A stretch of 64,000 bases of DNA from Cerasicoccus frondis (GTDB lineage Bacteria; Verrucomicrobiota; Verrucomicrobiia; Opitutales; Cerasicoccaceae), in NCBI GenBank assembly GCA_031296915.1, contig JAVDPC010000030.1:1-64000 (forward strand). The letters are read 5' to 3'. Position 1 is the first letter of the stretch. Every line of letters starts with the position of its first letter. The notes beneath the pieces were generated by a model. That model was not told the origin of the DNA and made no database searches. It saw only the letters and a program-made list of their open reading frames with translations. Below are positions 7,441 to 16,111 of the stretch, piece after piece. Made by a program: the position numbers and the translations under genes.

Positions 7441-8826
7441 ATGGAAACCCTTCCGTCTGTTCTCCTGCCGTTTGGAAAAGCGAACATCGCGCTGAACCTG
7501 CCCGAGTTTGTGGACGTGCTTTCAATGGGGTCGCCCATTGCGTTGGAAAATCCGGCGCAAGCGGTGCAGGATGCATTGGACAACTCCATTGGTTGCCCCG
7601 GGTTCGATAAGGTTGTTCAGCACAAGGTGTCGCTGGGCAAAAATCCATCGGCGGTCATCGTGATTTCCGACAACACCCGGCCCGTGCCGTATCGCGGCGA
7701 GTCCGGGATCCTGTGGCCGATTGTGGAGCGGCTGCTGAAGCATGGGGTGAGCGCGCATCAGATCGTGGTGCTCGTCGCCACGGGCATGCACCGTGGGCTA
7801 ACGAAGGATGAGATCGGCACGATGATCGACCGCCGGGTGTTGGAAGCCGGTGTGCGCGTGGTTAACCACGATTGCCAGGAAACGGAATGCCTGACCTACC
7901 TGGGCAAGACGAAGCGCGGTAGCCAGACCTACATTAACAAGCGCTACCTGGAGGCCGATATTAAGATCCTCACGGGCTTGGTCGAAAGCCATTTCATGGC
8001 GGGAGCCTCGGGCGGACGGAAGTCGATTTGCCCCGGGCTGATTGGCGAGGCGAGCACCTTTGTTTTTCATGGTGCGCCGATGATGGCCGACCCCAACACG
8101 ACCGACCTCAAGCTGAAGGGCAACCCCTGTCACGAAGAGGCGTTTGAAGTCGCAAGCAAGGCGGGCGCCGACTACATTGTCAACGTGACGCTCGACCATG
8201 AGTTTAATCTCACTGGCGTGTTTGCCGGGCATTTGAAGAGCGCGCACGAGGCGGCTGTCGAGCACTTGAAAACCTACACTGCGGTGCCCTGGAGCGGGGA
8301 GTATGACGTCGTGCTGACGCATGCTGGCTTTGTGGGAATCAATCACTACCAAGCCGCAAAAGCGGGAACGGTGGCGGCGCGCGTTGTGAAGCCTGGCGGC
8401 CATGTGCTGATGGTCGCGAACACCACGGACACCGACGTAGTGGGCAGCCTGGCTTATCGCACGGTGTTGCAGATTTTGAAGCTGAGCGGACCCGAGGCTC
8501 TGGAGAAAATTCTCCTTTCGCCGGATTGGAAATTCATCCCCGAGCAGTGGCAGGTGCAGATGTGGGCGCGACTCTTTAAGAAGATTCCACTCGACCATTT
8601 TCACTACTACAGTCCGCAGTTCACAGAAGCGGATTACCGCGTGTGCGCGGGCGGTCGACTGGCGGCGTTGGCTGGCGTTGACGCCTTGGAGCAAGATCCG
8701 GAAGCGCTCATTCCTGACTTGTTCAAGCAGGCGCTGAACAAGCTCTACGCCACTCACCGTGGCGACGAACCTCTGCGTGTCGCTTATCTGAAAGACGGGC
8801 CCTATGGGATTCCGCTGAAGGATTGA
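7441..8826 (+). CDS. LarA-like (lactate racemase domain, DUF2088) protein
   Basis: LarA enzymes use a nickel-pincer nucleotide covalently bound to a lysine to racemise 2-hydroxy acids. This 461-aa protein shows the N-terminal substrate loop ISDNTRPVPYRG (about residues 75-86), ATGMHRGLTKDE (about 113-124), and the cofactor region ESHFMAGASGGRKSICPG (about 183-200) with the histidine and lysine expected to bind nickel. None of the cofactor-making larB, larC or larE genes is in the window, so activity depends on genes elsewhere. An in-frame GTG at 7435 is an alternative start. Sugar-acid or other hydroxy-acid substrates are possible in this diverse family, so lactate should not be assumed. Confidence 0.85.
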   Translation: METLPSVLLPFGKANIALNLPEFVDVLSMGSPIALENPAQAVQDALDNSIGCPGFDKVVQHKVSLGKNPSAVIVISDNTRPVPYRGESGILWPIVERLLKHGVSAHQIVVLVATGMHRGLTKDEIGTMIDRRVLEAGVRVVNHDCQETECLTYLGKTKRGSQTYINKRYLEADIKILTGLVESHFMAGASGGRKSICPGLIGEASTFVFHGAPMMADPNTTDLKLKGNPCHEEAFEVASKAGADYIVNVTLDHEFNLTGVFAGHLKSAHEAAVEHLKTYTAVPWSGEYDVVLTHAGFVGINHYQAAKAGTVAARVVKPGGHVLMVANTTDTDVVGSLAYRTVLQILKLSGPEALEKILLSPDWKFIPEQWQVQMWARLFKKIPLDHFHYYSPQFTEADYRVCAGGRLAALAGVDALEQDPEALIPDLFKQALNKLYATHRGDEPLRVAYLKDGPYGIPLKD

Positions 8827-9407
8827 TTGCATTGGGCAACTTTTGGGGCCTGTTGAGCTGAGCAACGCGCTGGCGTCTGTTCGAAAAGGTGGAGCCCGTG
8901 TCCCTACCGGGCTTGTTTCATCCTGCGGGTTGGACGTGGCCGAGCATTTTGCGGCTTTAATGGCGCGGCCAAATTCCCTTTGCCGATTGCGTCTCACAGC
9001 ATGGGAGCGCTGGTGGGAAGGAAGGTATCGAACGGCCAATATTTTTATTTTTTGCGACTGGAAAGCGTTGCCCTGGCGCGCTGTTTGCGTATGCTCAACG
9101 TCCGTGAAAATGCAGAGGCAGATTTTGTCCATTCAGGCGGACGCTGAAGGCTGCGTAAGCATCGCCGACCGTGTGACCAAGCATCGCCGACTGTAAGGCG
9201 AAGTATCGACGACTGTCGGTTGAAGCGTCGCCGACGCTTCTTCCCAATACCCTGGGGGCGTTTATGTCGAAACCCATGGGTCTTGTGTCTCATTGCCCAT
9301 GAGAGTCGTGTCAGTATGGTCCAGTGGCTTTGTTCAATTGCCTCATATTCGTCGGAAAAACGGTGTTGTGGGGCTGGGCGAGTTTCTATATTTCCTAGGC
9401 TAAACAA
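8827..9407. other. 581-bp intergenic region with repeats
   Basis: No gene is supported. At 8886-8940 lies half of the GGTGGAGCC repeat (compare 60763-60854). At 9157-9244 lies the four-unit 22-nt repeat. A short palindrome ACCCATGGGT occurs around 9273. The remaining sequence shows no recognised feature, and a 117-codon frame at 8843-9196 lacks a ribosome-binding site and protein-like composition. Confidence 0.6.
9157..9244 (+). repeat. 88-bp repeat of four 22-nt units, copy 1
   Basis: Four consecutive 22-nt units each begin AAG(C/T)(A/G)TCGCCGAC and differ in the last nine bases. The fourth, AAGCGTCGCCGACGCTT, is an interrupted palindrome. Two other copies lie at 50854-50941 (inverted) and 60973-61060. 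This copy is the most diverged: its third unit has TCGACGAC instead of TCGCCGAC and has lost the palindrome seen in the other copies. Confidence 0.85.
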
Positions 9408-10094
9408 ATGGCTTCAATTGATGATTTACGGTATACGGTGTCGCGCTTGCGCGGGCCGGGTGGGTGTCCCTGGGACATTGAGCAGACGCACCAAACGCTG
9501 TGCGACTGCCTGGTGGAAGAATGCGCGGAATTGCTGGATACCATTGATCGTCTGGACTTTGAGCACATGCAGGAAGAGCTCGGCGACGTGTTGTTGCAGG
9601 TGATCATGCACACGCAGATGGCCGAGGAGGAAGGGCGGTTTAGCTTCGACGACGTTGCGCGCGACATTAACGAAAAACTGGTGCGCCGACATCCGCATGT
9701 CTTTGGCGATCTCGACTTGAAGGACTCCGACGCCGTCTTGAAGAAGTGGGAGGAGATCAAGGCCGAGGAAAAAAAGAATGGTCTGCGCCCTTTGGAGGAT
9801 GGCCCGTTCAAGCACCTGCCGCCGCAACTGCCTGCGCTGCGCTATGCGTTCAATATTTACAAGCAGATCGAGAAAAAGGAACTCCCGGTCGACAACGAAT
9901 ATGCCCCGGCAGTCGTTCGCGAACTCGCCGACGGGTTGACCGAGGAAAGCGCCGGCCGCGCGCTATTTGAATTGGCCGCTGCCTGCCGTGAGGCGGGCAT
10001 TGATCCAGAAACCGCGCTTCGTCGCCACGCCAGTGAGACGCAGCGCGCCATTGCCGAACGTGTCACAGAAACAGAACAGTCTCCGGCTGGTTGA
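9408..10094 (+). CDS. mazG: Nucleoside triphosphate pyrophosphohydrolase MazG
   Basis: MazG hydrolyses NTPs and dNTPs to the monophosphate and PPi, cleaning up abnormal nucleotides and, in some bacteria, lowering ppGpp. The all-alpha EExxE...ExxD magnesium site is visible as EECAELLD (residues about 38-45) and EELGDVLLQ (about 56-64). The segment DINEKLVRRHPHVFGD is the second hallmark of the family. At 228 aa it has one clear MazG domain and a shorter second half, somewhat under the 263 aa of the E. coli protein. The YgjP-like peptidase gene starts 25 bp downstream, so the two are probably cotranscribed. Confidence 0.95.
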   Translation: MASIDDLRYTVSRLRGPGGCPWDIEQTHQTLCDCLVEECAELLDTIDRLDFEHMQEELGDVLLQVIMHTQMAEEEGRFSFDDVARDINEKLVRRHPHVFGDLDLKDSDAVLKKWEEIKAEEKKNGLRPLEDGPFKHLPPQLPALRYAFNIYKQIEKKELPVDNEYAPAVVRELADGLTEESAGRALFELAAACREAGIDPETALRRHASETQRAIAERVTETEQSPAG

Positions 10095-10119
10095 AGTCTC
10101 GACCAGCCAAGGCGCGCTG

Positions 10120-10806
10120 ATGGTTCCTTATGAGATCCGTCGCTCGCGCCGAGCGCGCTACATCCGGCTAACGGTGGGTCGGCACAATCATGCGTTGTTG
10201 TCGGTGCCGTGGCGGTGCGCCTTCGTGGAGGCATTGGAGTTTTTGCGCAGTCAGGGTGATTGGCTGGCGCGCAATCTCAGCGAACACCCGACGCGGACTT
10301 CGTTGCGGGATTACCTGGAGCGCCATCCCCGGCTTTACGGGCTGGGCAAAGGCTTTCGCCTGTCGCAGGGCTTCACCCGCGCGAAACCGTTTTACGTTTA
10401 CTCGACGGAAAATGACGAGGTGGAGCTGCGCGTTTCCTCCGAGGGAGATTTAGAGCAAAATCTGGTGGCGTTGGTCCGCGCGTTTGCGCAAGAGGTCATT
10501 GAAAAACGGACCTTCGAGTTGGCCGACGAAGTCGGCGTGAAGATCAAACGCGTCAGCGTGCGTGATCAGGCGACGCGCTGGGGGAGTTGCTCCAGCAGTG
10601 GAACCATTTCGCTGAACTGGCGGCTCGTGCTCCTGCGCACCAATCTGCAAGAGCACGTGATTTACCACGAGCTGGCGCACGTGAAGGAGATGAATCATTC
10701 GGCTTCGTTCTGGGATTTACTCCGCAAATTCGATGCGAACACCGATGCGCACAATGAGCAGCTCAACCCCGCTGGCGCCCGCCTCATGCCCTTGGGGCGC
10801 AGTTAG
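10120..10806 (+). CDS. YgjP-like (DUF45/WLM clan) zinc metallopeptidase domain protein
   Basis: The protein has the HExxH zinc motif in YHELAHVKEMNH followed by the third-ligand region SASFWDLL (residues about 186-202). It also has the N-terminal RRSRRARYIRLTV and the central RDQATRWGSCSSSGTISLNW typical of the YgjP/M48-like family. The start at 10120 gives 228 aa, the usual family size. The longer frame from 9967 would overlap mazG by 128 nt with no protein-like similarity and was rejected. It lies directly behind mazG. Substrates of this family are unknown. Its end overlaps the convergent secreted-protein gene by 4 bp. Confidence 0.85.
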   Translation: MVPYEIRRSRRARYIRLTVGRHNHALLSVPWRCAFVEALEFLRSQGDWLARNLSEHPTRTSLRDYLERHPRLYGLGKGFRLSQGFTRAKPFYVYSTENDEVELRVSSEGDLEQNLVALVRAFAQEVIEKRTFELADEVGVKIKRVSVRDQATRWGSCSSSGTISLNWRLVLLRTNLQEHVIYHELAHVKEMNHSASFWDLLRKFDANTDAHNEQLNPAGARLMPLGRS

Positions 10807-11354
10807 CTATCCGCGCCCGCAAACTTCACAGACGGGAAGACTTTTTTCTGCATTTCCAGATCGTGGCCGACAAGGTCAGTGACGGAGATGACGTATAAAT
10901 AATCGCCCACGAGGAAAAACTGCGCCTCGCCGTCGTAGCCTGGTTTGCCATTCATTGGCGGGGTTTGGAACATGAGCTTCATGCCGTCAATTCCCTCGTA
11001 GGTAATGGGGTCCCAGGACAGTTCTTTGCCGTAGGCGCCCGAGAGGAATTTCCCTTTGGCGTTGCCGAAGATGGTGTCCTTGCCCGCAAAGAATAACGCG
11101 GCGCCCGGAAGATCGGAACAGGCGATGGTCACGTTGCCATCGTCGGCCACGATGACTTTGTAGATCTGGGTGTCGACGCTGCCGACAATTGAGCTGGAGC
11201 TCTCGGTGGTTTCGGTCGGTTTGCCCGGCATCTCCAGGGTGACCTTGTTGTTGTTAACGGATACAGTTTGCCAATTCATGTCGTCGGCAAAAGCCGCGGC
11301 GGCGCAGAACACGCAGGGTGCAAGGACAACAAATGACTTCATAAGCAAATTCAT
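10803..11354 (-). CDS. Secreted hypothetical protein
   Basis: The 183-aa product begins with a signal peptide (basic start MNLLMK, hydrophobic VVLAPCVFCAAAAFA, cleavage likely after AFA), so it is exported to the periplasm or beyond. The mature part is a small, acidic, glycine- and serine-containing beta-rich domain: TVSVNNNKVTLEMPGKPTE, then GAALFFAGKDTIFGNAKGK, then FFLVGDYLYVISVTD. This resembles the general layout of small secreted proteins annotated as hypothetical in Verrucomicrobiota. No catalytic motif is seen. It is monocistronic and convergent with the peptidase gene. Confidence 0.75.
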   Translation of the reverse strand: MNLLMKSFVVLAPCVFCAAAAFADDMNWQTVSVNNNKVTLEMPGKPTETTESSSSIVGSVDTQIYKVIVADDGNVTIACSDLPGAALFFAGKDTIFGNAKGKFLSGAYGKELSWDPITYEGIDGMKLMFQTPPMNGKPGYDGEAQFFLVGDYLYVISVTDLVGHDLEMQKKVFPSVKFAGADS

Positions 11355-11426
11355 AGCGGGATATTAGCGTGCAATCAATCGTAAACCCTGGTTTGACATG
11401 GCAATCAGCACGGATGAAACTTTACT

Positions 11427-13670
11427 TTGATGCAAACCCCGCTAAGCATTTCCCCCGTGATTATTACCCAGGCCGAACTTGAGTCCGTTATCACCGCCCG
11501 GCACGCCGCCCCTCACGATATTCTGGGACTGCACACCGTGAAGCGAGACGGCGAAAAATGCCTGATTGCGCGCACCTTTCAGCCGGAGGCCGTCACGTGC
11601 GACATTGTCGATGTGCAAACCGATGAGCGTTTCCGCCTCAAGAAGCTTTGCCGCGAAGGCTTTTTCGAAGGCGTGCTTGAGGGGCGTTCCAAGCCGTTTG
11701 ACTACCGTATTCGCATGGAAAACGCCAACGGCGAGGTGTTCCAAATTTGGGACCCGTATTGCTTCCTGCCAACCTTGAGCGAGGACGACGCCTACCTCTT
11801 CGGTCAGGGCAACCACCACCACATTTATCAAAAGCTGGGCGCCCATACGAAACACTACGATGGCGTGCAGGGCACGGCATTTGCGGTATGGGCGCCCAGC
11901 GCCAAGCGCGTTTCCGTCGTCGGTGAGTTCAACCACTGGGACGGCCGCCGCCACCCGATGCGACGCCTTGGCAGTTCCGGCGTTTGGGAGCTTTTTCTGC
12001 CCGGCATCGGCGTGGGCACGAAATACAAATACGAGCTCATCGGGGCCGACGGCTCACTCCGCCTCAAAAGCGACCCCTACGGCGAGTATTTTGAATCCCC
12101 CCCCCACAACGCATCCATCGTCTGGGAAACGGACGACTTTGATTGGGCGGACAACGAGTGGATGAACCAGCGCGCCTGCAAGGACTTCAAGACTCAGCCA
12201 ATGTCGGTATACGAAGTTCACCTGGGCTCTTGGCGGCGCGTTCCCGAGGATGGCAACCGCCCGCTGAACTACCGGGAAATGGCGGCCGAGCTGACCCGCT
12301 ATGTGCAGGAGATGGGCTTTACCCACGTGGAATTCATGCCGTTGGCTGAGCACCCGTTCGACGGCTCCTGGGGCTATCAGGTGACGGGCTTTTTCGCGCC
12401 GACACATCGTTTTGGCGCGCCGCAGGACTTTATGTACCTCGTCGATTACCTGCACCGGCACGGCATCGGCGTGATCATCGACTGGGTGCCCGCGCACTTT
12501 CCCAAGGACGCCTTTGCCCTTGCGCAATTCGACGGCAGCTGCCTCTACGAGCACGAAGATCCGCGCCTCGGCGAACACATGGACTGGGGCACACTTATCT
12601 TTAATTACAGCCGCCACGAAGTTCGTAATTTCCTGATCGGTAGCGCTCTGGCCTGGTGCGAACGTTTCCACATCGACGGGTTGCGCGTCGACGCCGTCGC
12701 CTCAATGCTTTACCTCGACTATTCCCGTGAAGAGGGTGAGTGGATTCCCAACGAATACGGCGGCAATGAAAACATCGGCGCCATCGAGTTTTTACGGCAG
12801 GTCAATGACTTGGTTCACCAGTATCATCCGGGCGTGCTCATGATTGCGGAGGAGTCGACTTCCTTCGGCGGTGTAACGAAGCCTACCAAGGAAGGCGGTC
12901 TCGGGTTCGACTTGAAGTGGAACATGGGCTGGATGCACGACACACTCGAATACCTTGCCCATGAGCCCATCCACCGCAAGTACCACCACAACGAGCTGAC
13001 CTTCGGCATGCTCTACCAGTATTCCGAGCAGTTCATCACGGTGTTCAGCCACGACGAGGTGGTCCACGGGAAGGGCAACATGATCCTCAAGATGGGGGGC
13101 GGGTTTGAAATGGGCAAAAAGGCCGCCGATCTGCGTTGCCTCTATACTTGGATGTGGCTCTGGCCCGGCAAGAAATGCCTCTTCATGGGCTGCGAGTTTG
13201 GCCAATCTGTTGAGTGGAAATACGACAGCCAACTGCAGTGGGAGCTGTTGCAATACATTGACCACGCGGGCATTCAACTGCTGATCAAAGACCTCAACGC
13301 GCTCTATCACGCGCATCCCAGCCTCAGCGCGCACGACCTCGATCCCGCCGGCTTTGAGTGGGTCAACGCCGATGGCTACTGGGAGCAATCGGTTTCCATT
13401 TTCCTGCGCCGCAGCGCCAAGCCAGAGGATACTTTTGTCGTCATTGCCAACTTCACGCCCGTGCACCGCGATGTATTCCGCTTTGGCGTTCCCCACGCAG
13501 GGCATTGGAAGGAAGTCATCAATTCCAACGCCGACGTTTACGGCGGTCAGGGCTCGGGCAACGGCGGCGGCGTGAACTCCATCCCGGGCGAATGGGATGG
13601 ACGCGATCACAGCATCGAAGTCGTCCTACCCGGGCACTCCGTGCTCGTGTTCAAATACGCCGGCGCGTAA
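11427..13670 (+). CDS. glgB: 1,4-alpha-glucan branching enzyme
   Basis: GlgB cuts alpha-1,4 glucan chains and re-attaches them as alpha-1,6 branches during glycogen synthesis. The 747-aa protein has an N-terminal extension and CBM48 domain (GTAFAVWAPSAKRVSVVGEF, about residues 149-168). The GH13 catalytic domain shows all four conserved regions: DWVPAHFPKD, GLRVDAVASMLY with the aspartate nucleophile near residue 420, MIAEESTS with the acid/base glutamate near 474, and FSHDEVVHGK. No other glg gene lies in the window. A start one codon later (11430) is equally possible. Confidence 0.97.
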   Translation: MMQTPLSISPVIITQAELESVITARHAAPHDILGLHTVKRDGEKCLIARTFQPEAVTCDIVDVQTDERFRLKKLCREGFFEGVLEGRSKPFDYRIRMENANGEVFQIWDPYCFLPTLSEDDAYLFGQGNHHHIYQKLGAHTKHYDGVQGTAFAVWAPSAKRVSVVGEFNHWDGRRHPMRRLGSSGVWELFLPGIGVGTKYKYELIGADGSLRLKSDPYGEYFESPPHNASIVWETDDFDWADNEWMNQRACKDFKTQPMSVYEVHLGSWRRVPEDGNRPLNYREMAAELTRYVQEMGFTHVEFMPLAEHPFDGSWGYQVTGFFAPTHRFGAPQDFMYLVDYLHRHGIGVIIDWVPAHFPKDAFALAQFDGSCLYEHEDPRLGEHMDWGTLIFNYSRHEVRNFLIGSALAWCERFHIDGLRVDAVASMLYLDYSREEGEWIPNEYGGNENIGAIEFLRQVNDLVHQYHPGVLMIAEESTSFGGVTKPTKEGGLGFDLKWNMGWMHDTLEYLAHEPIHRKYHHNELTFGMLYQYSEQFITVFSHDEVVHGKGNMILKMGGGFEMGKKAADLRCLYTWMWLWPGKKCLFMGCEFGQSVEWKYDSQLQWELLQYIDHAGIQLLIKDLNALYHAHPSLSAHDLDPAGFEWVNADGYWEQSVSIFLRRSAKPEDTFVVIANFTPVHRDVFRFGVPHAGHWKEVINSNADVYGGQGSGNGGGVNSIPGEWDGRDHSIEVVLPGHSVLVFKYAGA

Positions 13671-13730
13671 CTGGGCTGCTCTGGCAAATAGCGTTGCGTC
13701 GGGGGTAACCCGTGCGCTACGGCTATTGGC

Positions 13731-14534
13731 ATGAAAATCGTTCGCGTGCGTACGGAAGGAAACCGCGTCGTTTACGGCGCGCTGCAAGATGGCGGCTCGA
13801 TCCTCAAGCTTGAGGGCGACATTTGGGGAGATTTCAAAGTCTCCGGTGAAGCCGTGAGTGGCGAGCTGCTCGCGCCCGTTGAGCCGACGGGCATTTTCTG
13901 CATTGGCTTGAACTACCGGGCGCACGCTGAGGAAACCAACGCCGAGCTGCCCAAGCACCCGATCCTGTTCATGAAGGGCCTCAATGCCGTGAACGATCCG
14001 GGTGCGCCGATCGTCCTGCCGCGCCACCTGAACAGCACCAAGGTGGACTACGAATGCGAGCTCGCCGTGGTCATTGGCAAGGCCGCGAAAAACGTCAGTA
14101 AAGCGGACGCCTTGAGCTACGTGCTCGGCTACACCTGCGCCAACGATGTTTCCGCCCGCGACTGGCAAAAACACGGTGGGGGAGGGCAATGGTGCCGCGG
14201 CAAGACCTTTGACAGCTTTTGCCCTCTGGGCCCCGTTCTCGTGACCACAGATGAAATTACCAACCCGAATGCGTTGGCGATCTCCACCACGCTCAATGGT
14301 AAGCAGATGCAGAGTTCGAACACGGCGGACATGATTTTCAACGTGGCGTCGTTGATTGAATTTCTCAGTGGCAGCACCACGCTGCTGCCCGGCACCGTGA
14401 TCCTCACGGGCACGCCTTCCGGCGTGGGCATGGGGCGGGACCCGTATGTTTGGCTACAGCCCGGCGATGAGTGCACGATTGAGATCGAGCAGATCGGCCA
14501 GCTAACGAATCCCGTGGTGGCCGAAGAGTGTTAA
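13731..14534 (+). CDS. Fumarylacetoacetate hydrolase family protein
   Basis: The 267-aa protein has the FAH fold: GIFCIGLNYRAHAEE (about residues 57-71), the divalent-metal ligands in DYECELAVVIGK (about 106-117), the GYTCANDVSARDWQ block (about 130-143) and TGTPSGVGMG near the C-terminus. Members act on 2-hydroxyhepta-2,4-diene-1,7-dioate, acylpyruvates or oxaloacetate, and the exact substrate cannot be told from sequence. It follows glgB by 60 bp and precedes a HAD phosphatase by about 60 bp. The three may be cotranscribed but have no shared pathway that I can name. Confidence 0.92.
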   Translation: MKIVRVRTEGNRVVYGALQDGGSILKLEGDIWGDFKVSGEAVSGELLAPVEPTGIFCIGLNYRAHAEETNAELPKHPILFMKGLNAVNDPGAPIVLPRHLNSTKVDYECELAVVIGKAAKNVSKADALSYVLGYTCANDVSARDWQKHGGGGQWCRGKTFDSFCPLGPVLVTTDEITNPNALAISTTLNGKQMQSSNTADMIFNVASLIEFLSGSTTLLPGTVILTGTPSGVGMGRDPYVWLQPGDECTIEIEQIGQLTNPVVAEEC

Positions 14535-14595
14535 GCTGCGGCAACGAATTTTCCCGGCGCTTGCTTCTCGGCGCGGCGCCTGCTTAAGGTTTATT

Positions 14596-15273
14596 ATGCG
14601 AACCGACATTAAAACGGTATTCTTCGATCTGGATGGCACGCTGATCGACCACTTCATGTGCATTTACCGCTGCTATAAGTATGCGGTCGAGAAGATGGAG
14701 TTGCCGCCGGTTAGTTATGAAAAAGTGCGCGCGACGGTTGGCGGCTCGGTGAAGATCACCATGGGCCGATTGATTGGGACTGAGCGCGCGGAAGAGGGCG
14801 AGCGCCTGTTTCGCGAGCATTTTGAGGAGATCATGCTCGAGGACTTGTATCCACTGCCCGGCGCAGAGTGGCTGCTCCAGCAGCTCAAGGAAAAGGGCGT
14901 GCAAACGGCGGTTTTCACGAACAAGCATGGCGTGGGCGCCCGGAAGATTTTGACCCACCTTGGCTACGACCAATTGCTCGACGCCATGATCGGCACCTAC
15001 GACACGCCGTGGCGCAAGCCGGAGCCGGAGTTTACCCAATATGCCTTGGAACAGCTCAAGGCGGACCCGGCCACGGCGATTATGATTGGCGATTCGCCCT
15101 TCGATGTTCTCGCCGGAAAAGTCGGTGGTATGCGCACTTACGTCGTCGCCACGGGTAGTCATTCAGTCGAGGAACTTGCGGAAAATGATCCGCCTGCGGA
15201 CGGCGTTTACCGCGATCTGTTGCATTTTGCCGAGGAGTTCCTGGGGCTCTCTCGCGCTGCGGCAGCTAATTGA
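14596..15273 (+). CDS. HAD-family hydrolase, phosphoglycolate-phosphatase-like
   Basis: The 225-aa protein has the HAD motif I FFDLDGTLIDH (nucleophile and acid/base aspartates near residues 10-12), motif II in VFTNKHG, the motif III lysine in WRKPEPEF, and motif IV MIGDSPFDVLAG. The helical cap between residues about 20 and 90 makes it a C1-cap enzyme like phosphoglycolate phosphatase or beta-phosphoglucomutase. The threonine after DGT fits a phosphatase. The substrate is not determinable. Confidence 0.9.
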   Translation: MRTDIKTVFFDLDGTLIDHFMCIYRCYKYAVEKMELPPVSYEKVRATVGGSVKITMGRLIGTERAEEGERLFREHFEEIMLEDLYPLPGAEWLLQQLKEKGVQTAVFTNKHGVGARKILTHLGYDQLLDAMIGTYDTPWRKPEPEFTQYALEQLKADPATAIMIGDSPFDVLAGKVGGMRTYVVATGSHSVEELAENDPPADGVYRDLLHFAEEFLGLSRAAAAN

Positions 15274-15418
15274 TCTGAGTCGGTTTTTTATCGCGAGATG
15301 TTGATGGCGGGGAGACGCCATGAGCATTGCGAATCCGGTTAATGAAAATTCCCCATCCCGGGAATCGACCGGTTCGCCTTGACCTTTGTGCGGGCACGGC
15401 AAACCTTTGGCGGATTCA

Positions 15419-16111
15419 ATGGATCGCCGATCAACATCTATATGCGTAATCGGGTTTGGGCTACTGCTGCTGTCGGCATGCAAGCCTGAGCCTGAGATCA
15501 AAACCTACACGATACCGAAGGAGGAAACTGCCTCCCGTCCCATGATGGCCGCTGGGAGTGCGGCTGACTCGCCCACCACGCCGGTGTCGGGCAGTGAAGG
15601 GGCCCCCATGATGAGTGGCCCAATGCAGAATGCCGCCAGTGGCGCGATGACCGCCACGCCGGGCATGGCCGCGCAGGTGAGCGGTTTTGTTGCGCCCTCC
15701 TGGACGGCTCCGGCAGACTGGCAGGCAAAGGACCCGGGCACGGTGCGCAAAGGTTCGTGGGATGTGGTTGGCGATGGCGGCAAGGCTGATGTTTCGGTGA
15801 CGGTGTTCCCTGGCGATGTCGGGGGAGACCTGGCCAATGTGAACCGTTGGCGCCGTCAACTGGGCCTTGCGCCGATCGATGCGGCGACCTTGCAGTCAAG
15901 CATGATGCATTTGGACTTTGGCGGTGGGCATGGCCACGTTGTCATGCTGAGCAGCCCGGATGGACAGGCGATTCTAGGGGCGATCTTGCCGCGCGACGGC
16001 GCGACCTGGTTCTTTAAAATGCAGGGCGACGCCGCCTTGGTTGAAAGCCAACAGCCCGCTTATGTCGCCTTTTTGGAATCGGTCGATTTTGCGACCACTG
16101 AATCACACTGA
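15419..16111 (+). CDS. Lipoprotein preceding CcsBA
   Basis: Starting at ATG 15419 gives a lipoprotein signal with lipobox LLSAC (cysteine near residue 21). It is followed by a low-complexity Pro/Thr/Met/Gly linker to about residue 85, then a compact domain beginning VAPSWTAPADWQAKDPGTVR. The same WxxPxxW opening with a following SVTVFPGDVGGDLANVNRWR block is common in verrucomicrobial proteins encoded beside cytochrome c biogenesis genes. The stop overlaps the ccsBA start (TGATG), so it is translationally coupled to CcsBA and may act in haem delivery or apocytochrome handling at the outer face of the membrane. That role is inferred from position only. Confidence 0.8.
   Translation: MDRRSTSICVIGFGLLLLSACKPEPEIKTYTIPKEETASRPMMAAGSAADSPTTPVSGSEGAPMMSGPMQNAASGAMTATPGMAAQVSGFVAPSWTAPADWQAKDPGTVRKGSWDVVGDGGKADVSVTVFPGDVGGDLANVNRWRRQLGLAPIDAATLQSSMMHLDFGGGHGHVVMLSSPDGQAILGAILPRDGATWFFKMQGDAALVESQQPAYVAFLESVDFATTESH

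Noticed and set aside
7798..9132. 444-codon frame antisense to the LarA-like gene
   Set aside because: Opposite-strand shadow with no ribosome-binding site or family.
8843..9196. 117-aa gene between larA-like and mazG
   Set aside because: Overlaps two repeats, no ribosome-binding site and unnatural composition.
9157..9244. CRISPR array
   Set aside because: The 22-nt units are contiguous with no spacers; only the first half of each unit is conserved and no cas genes are present.
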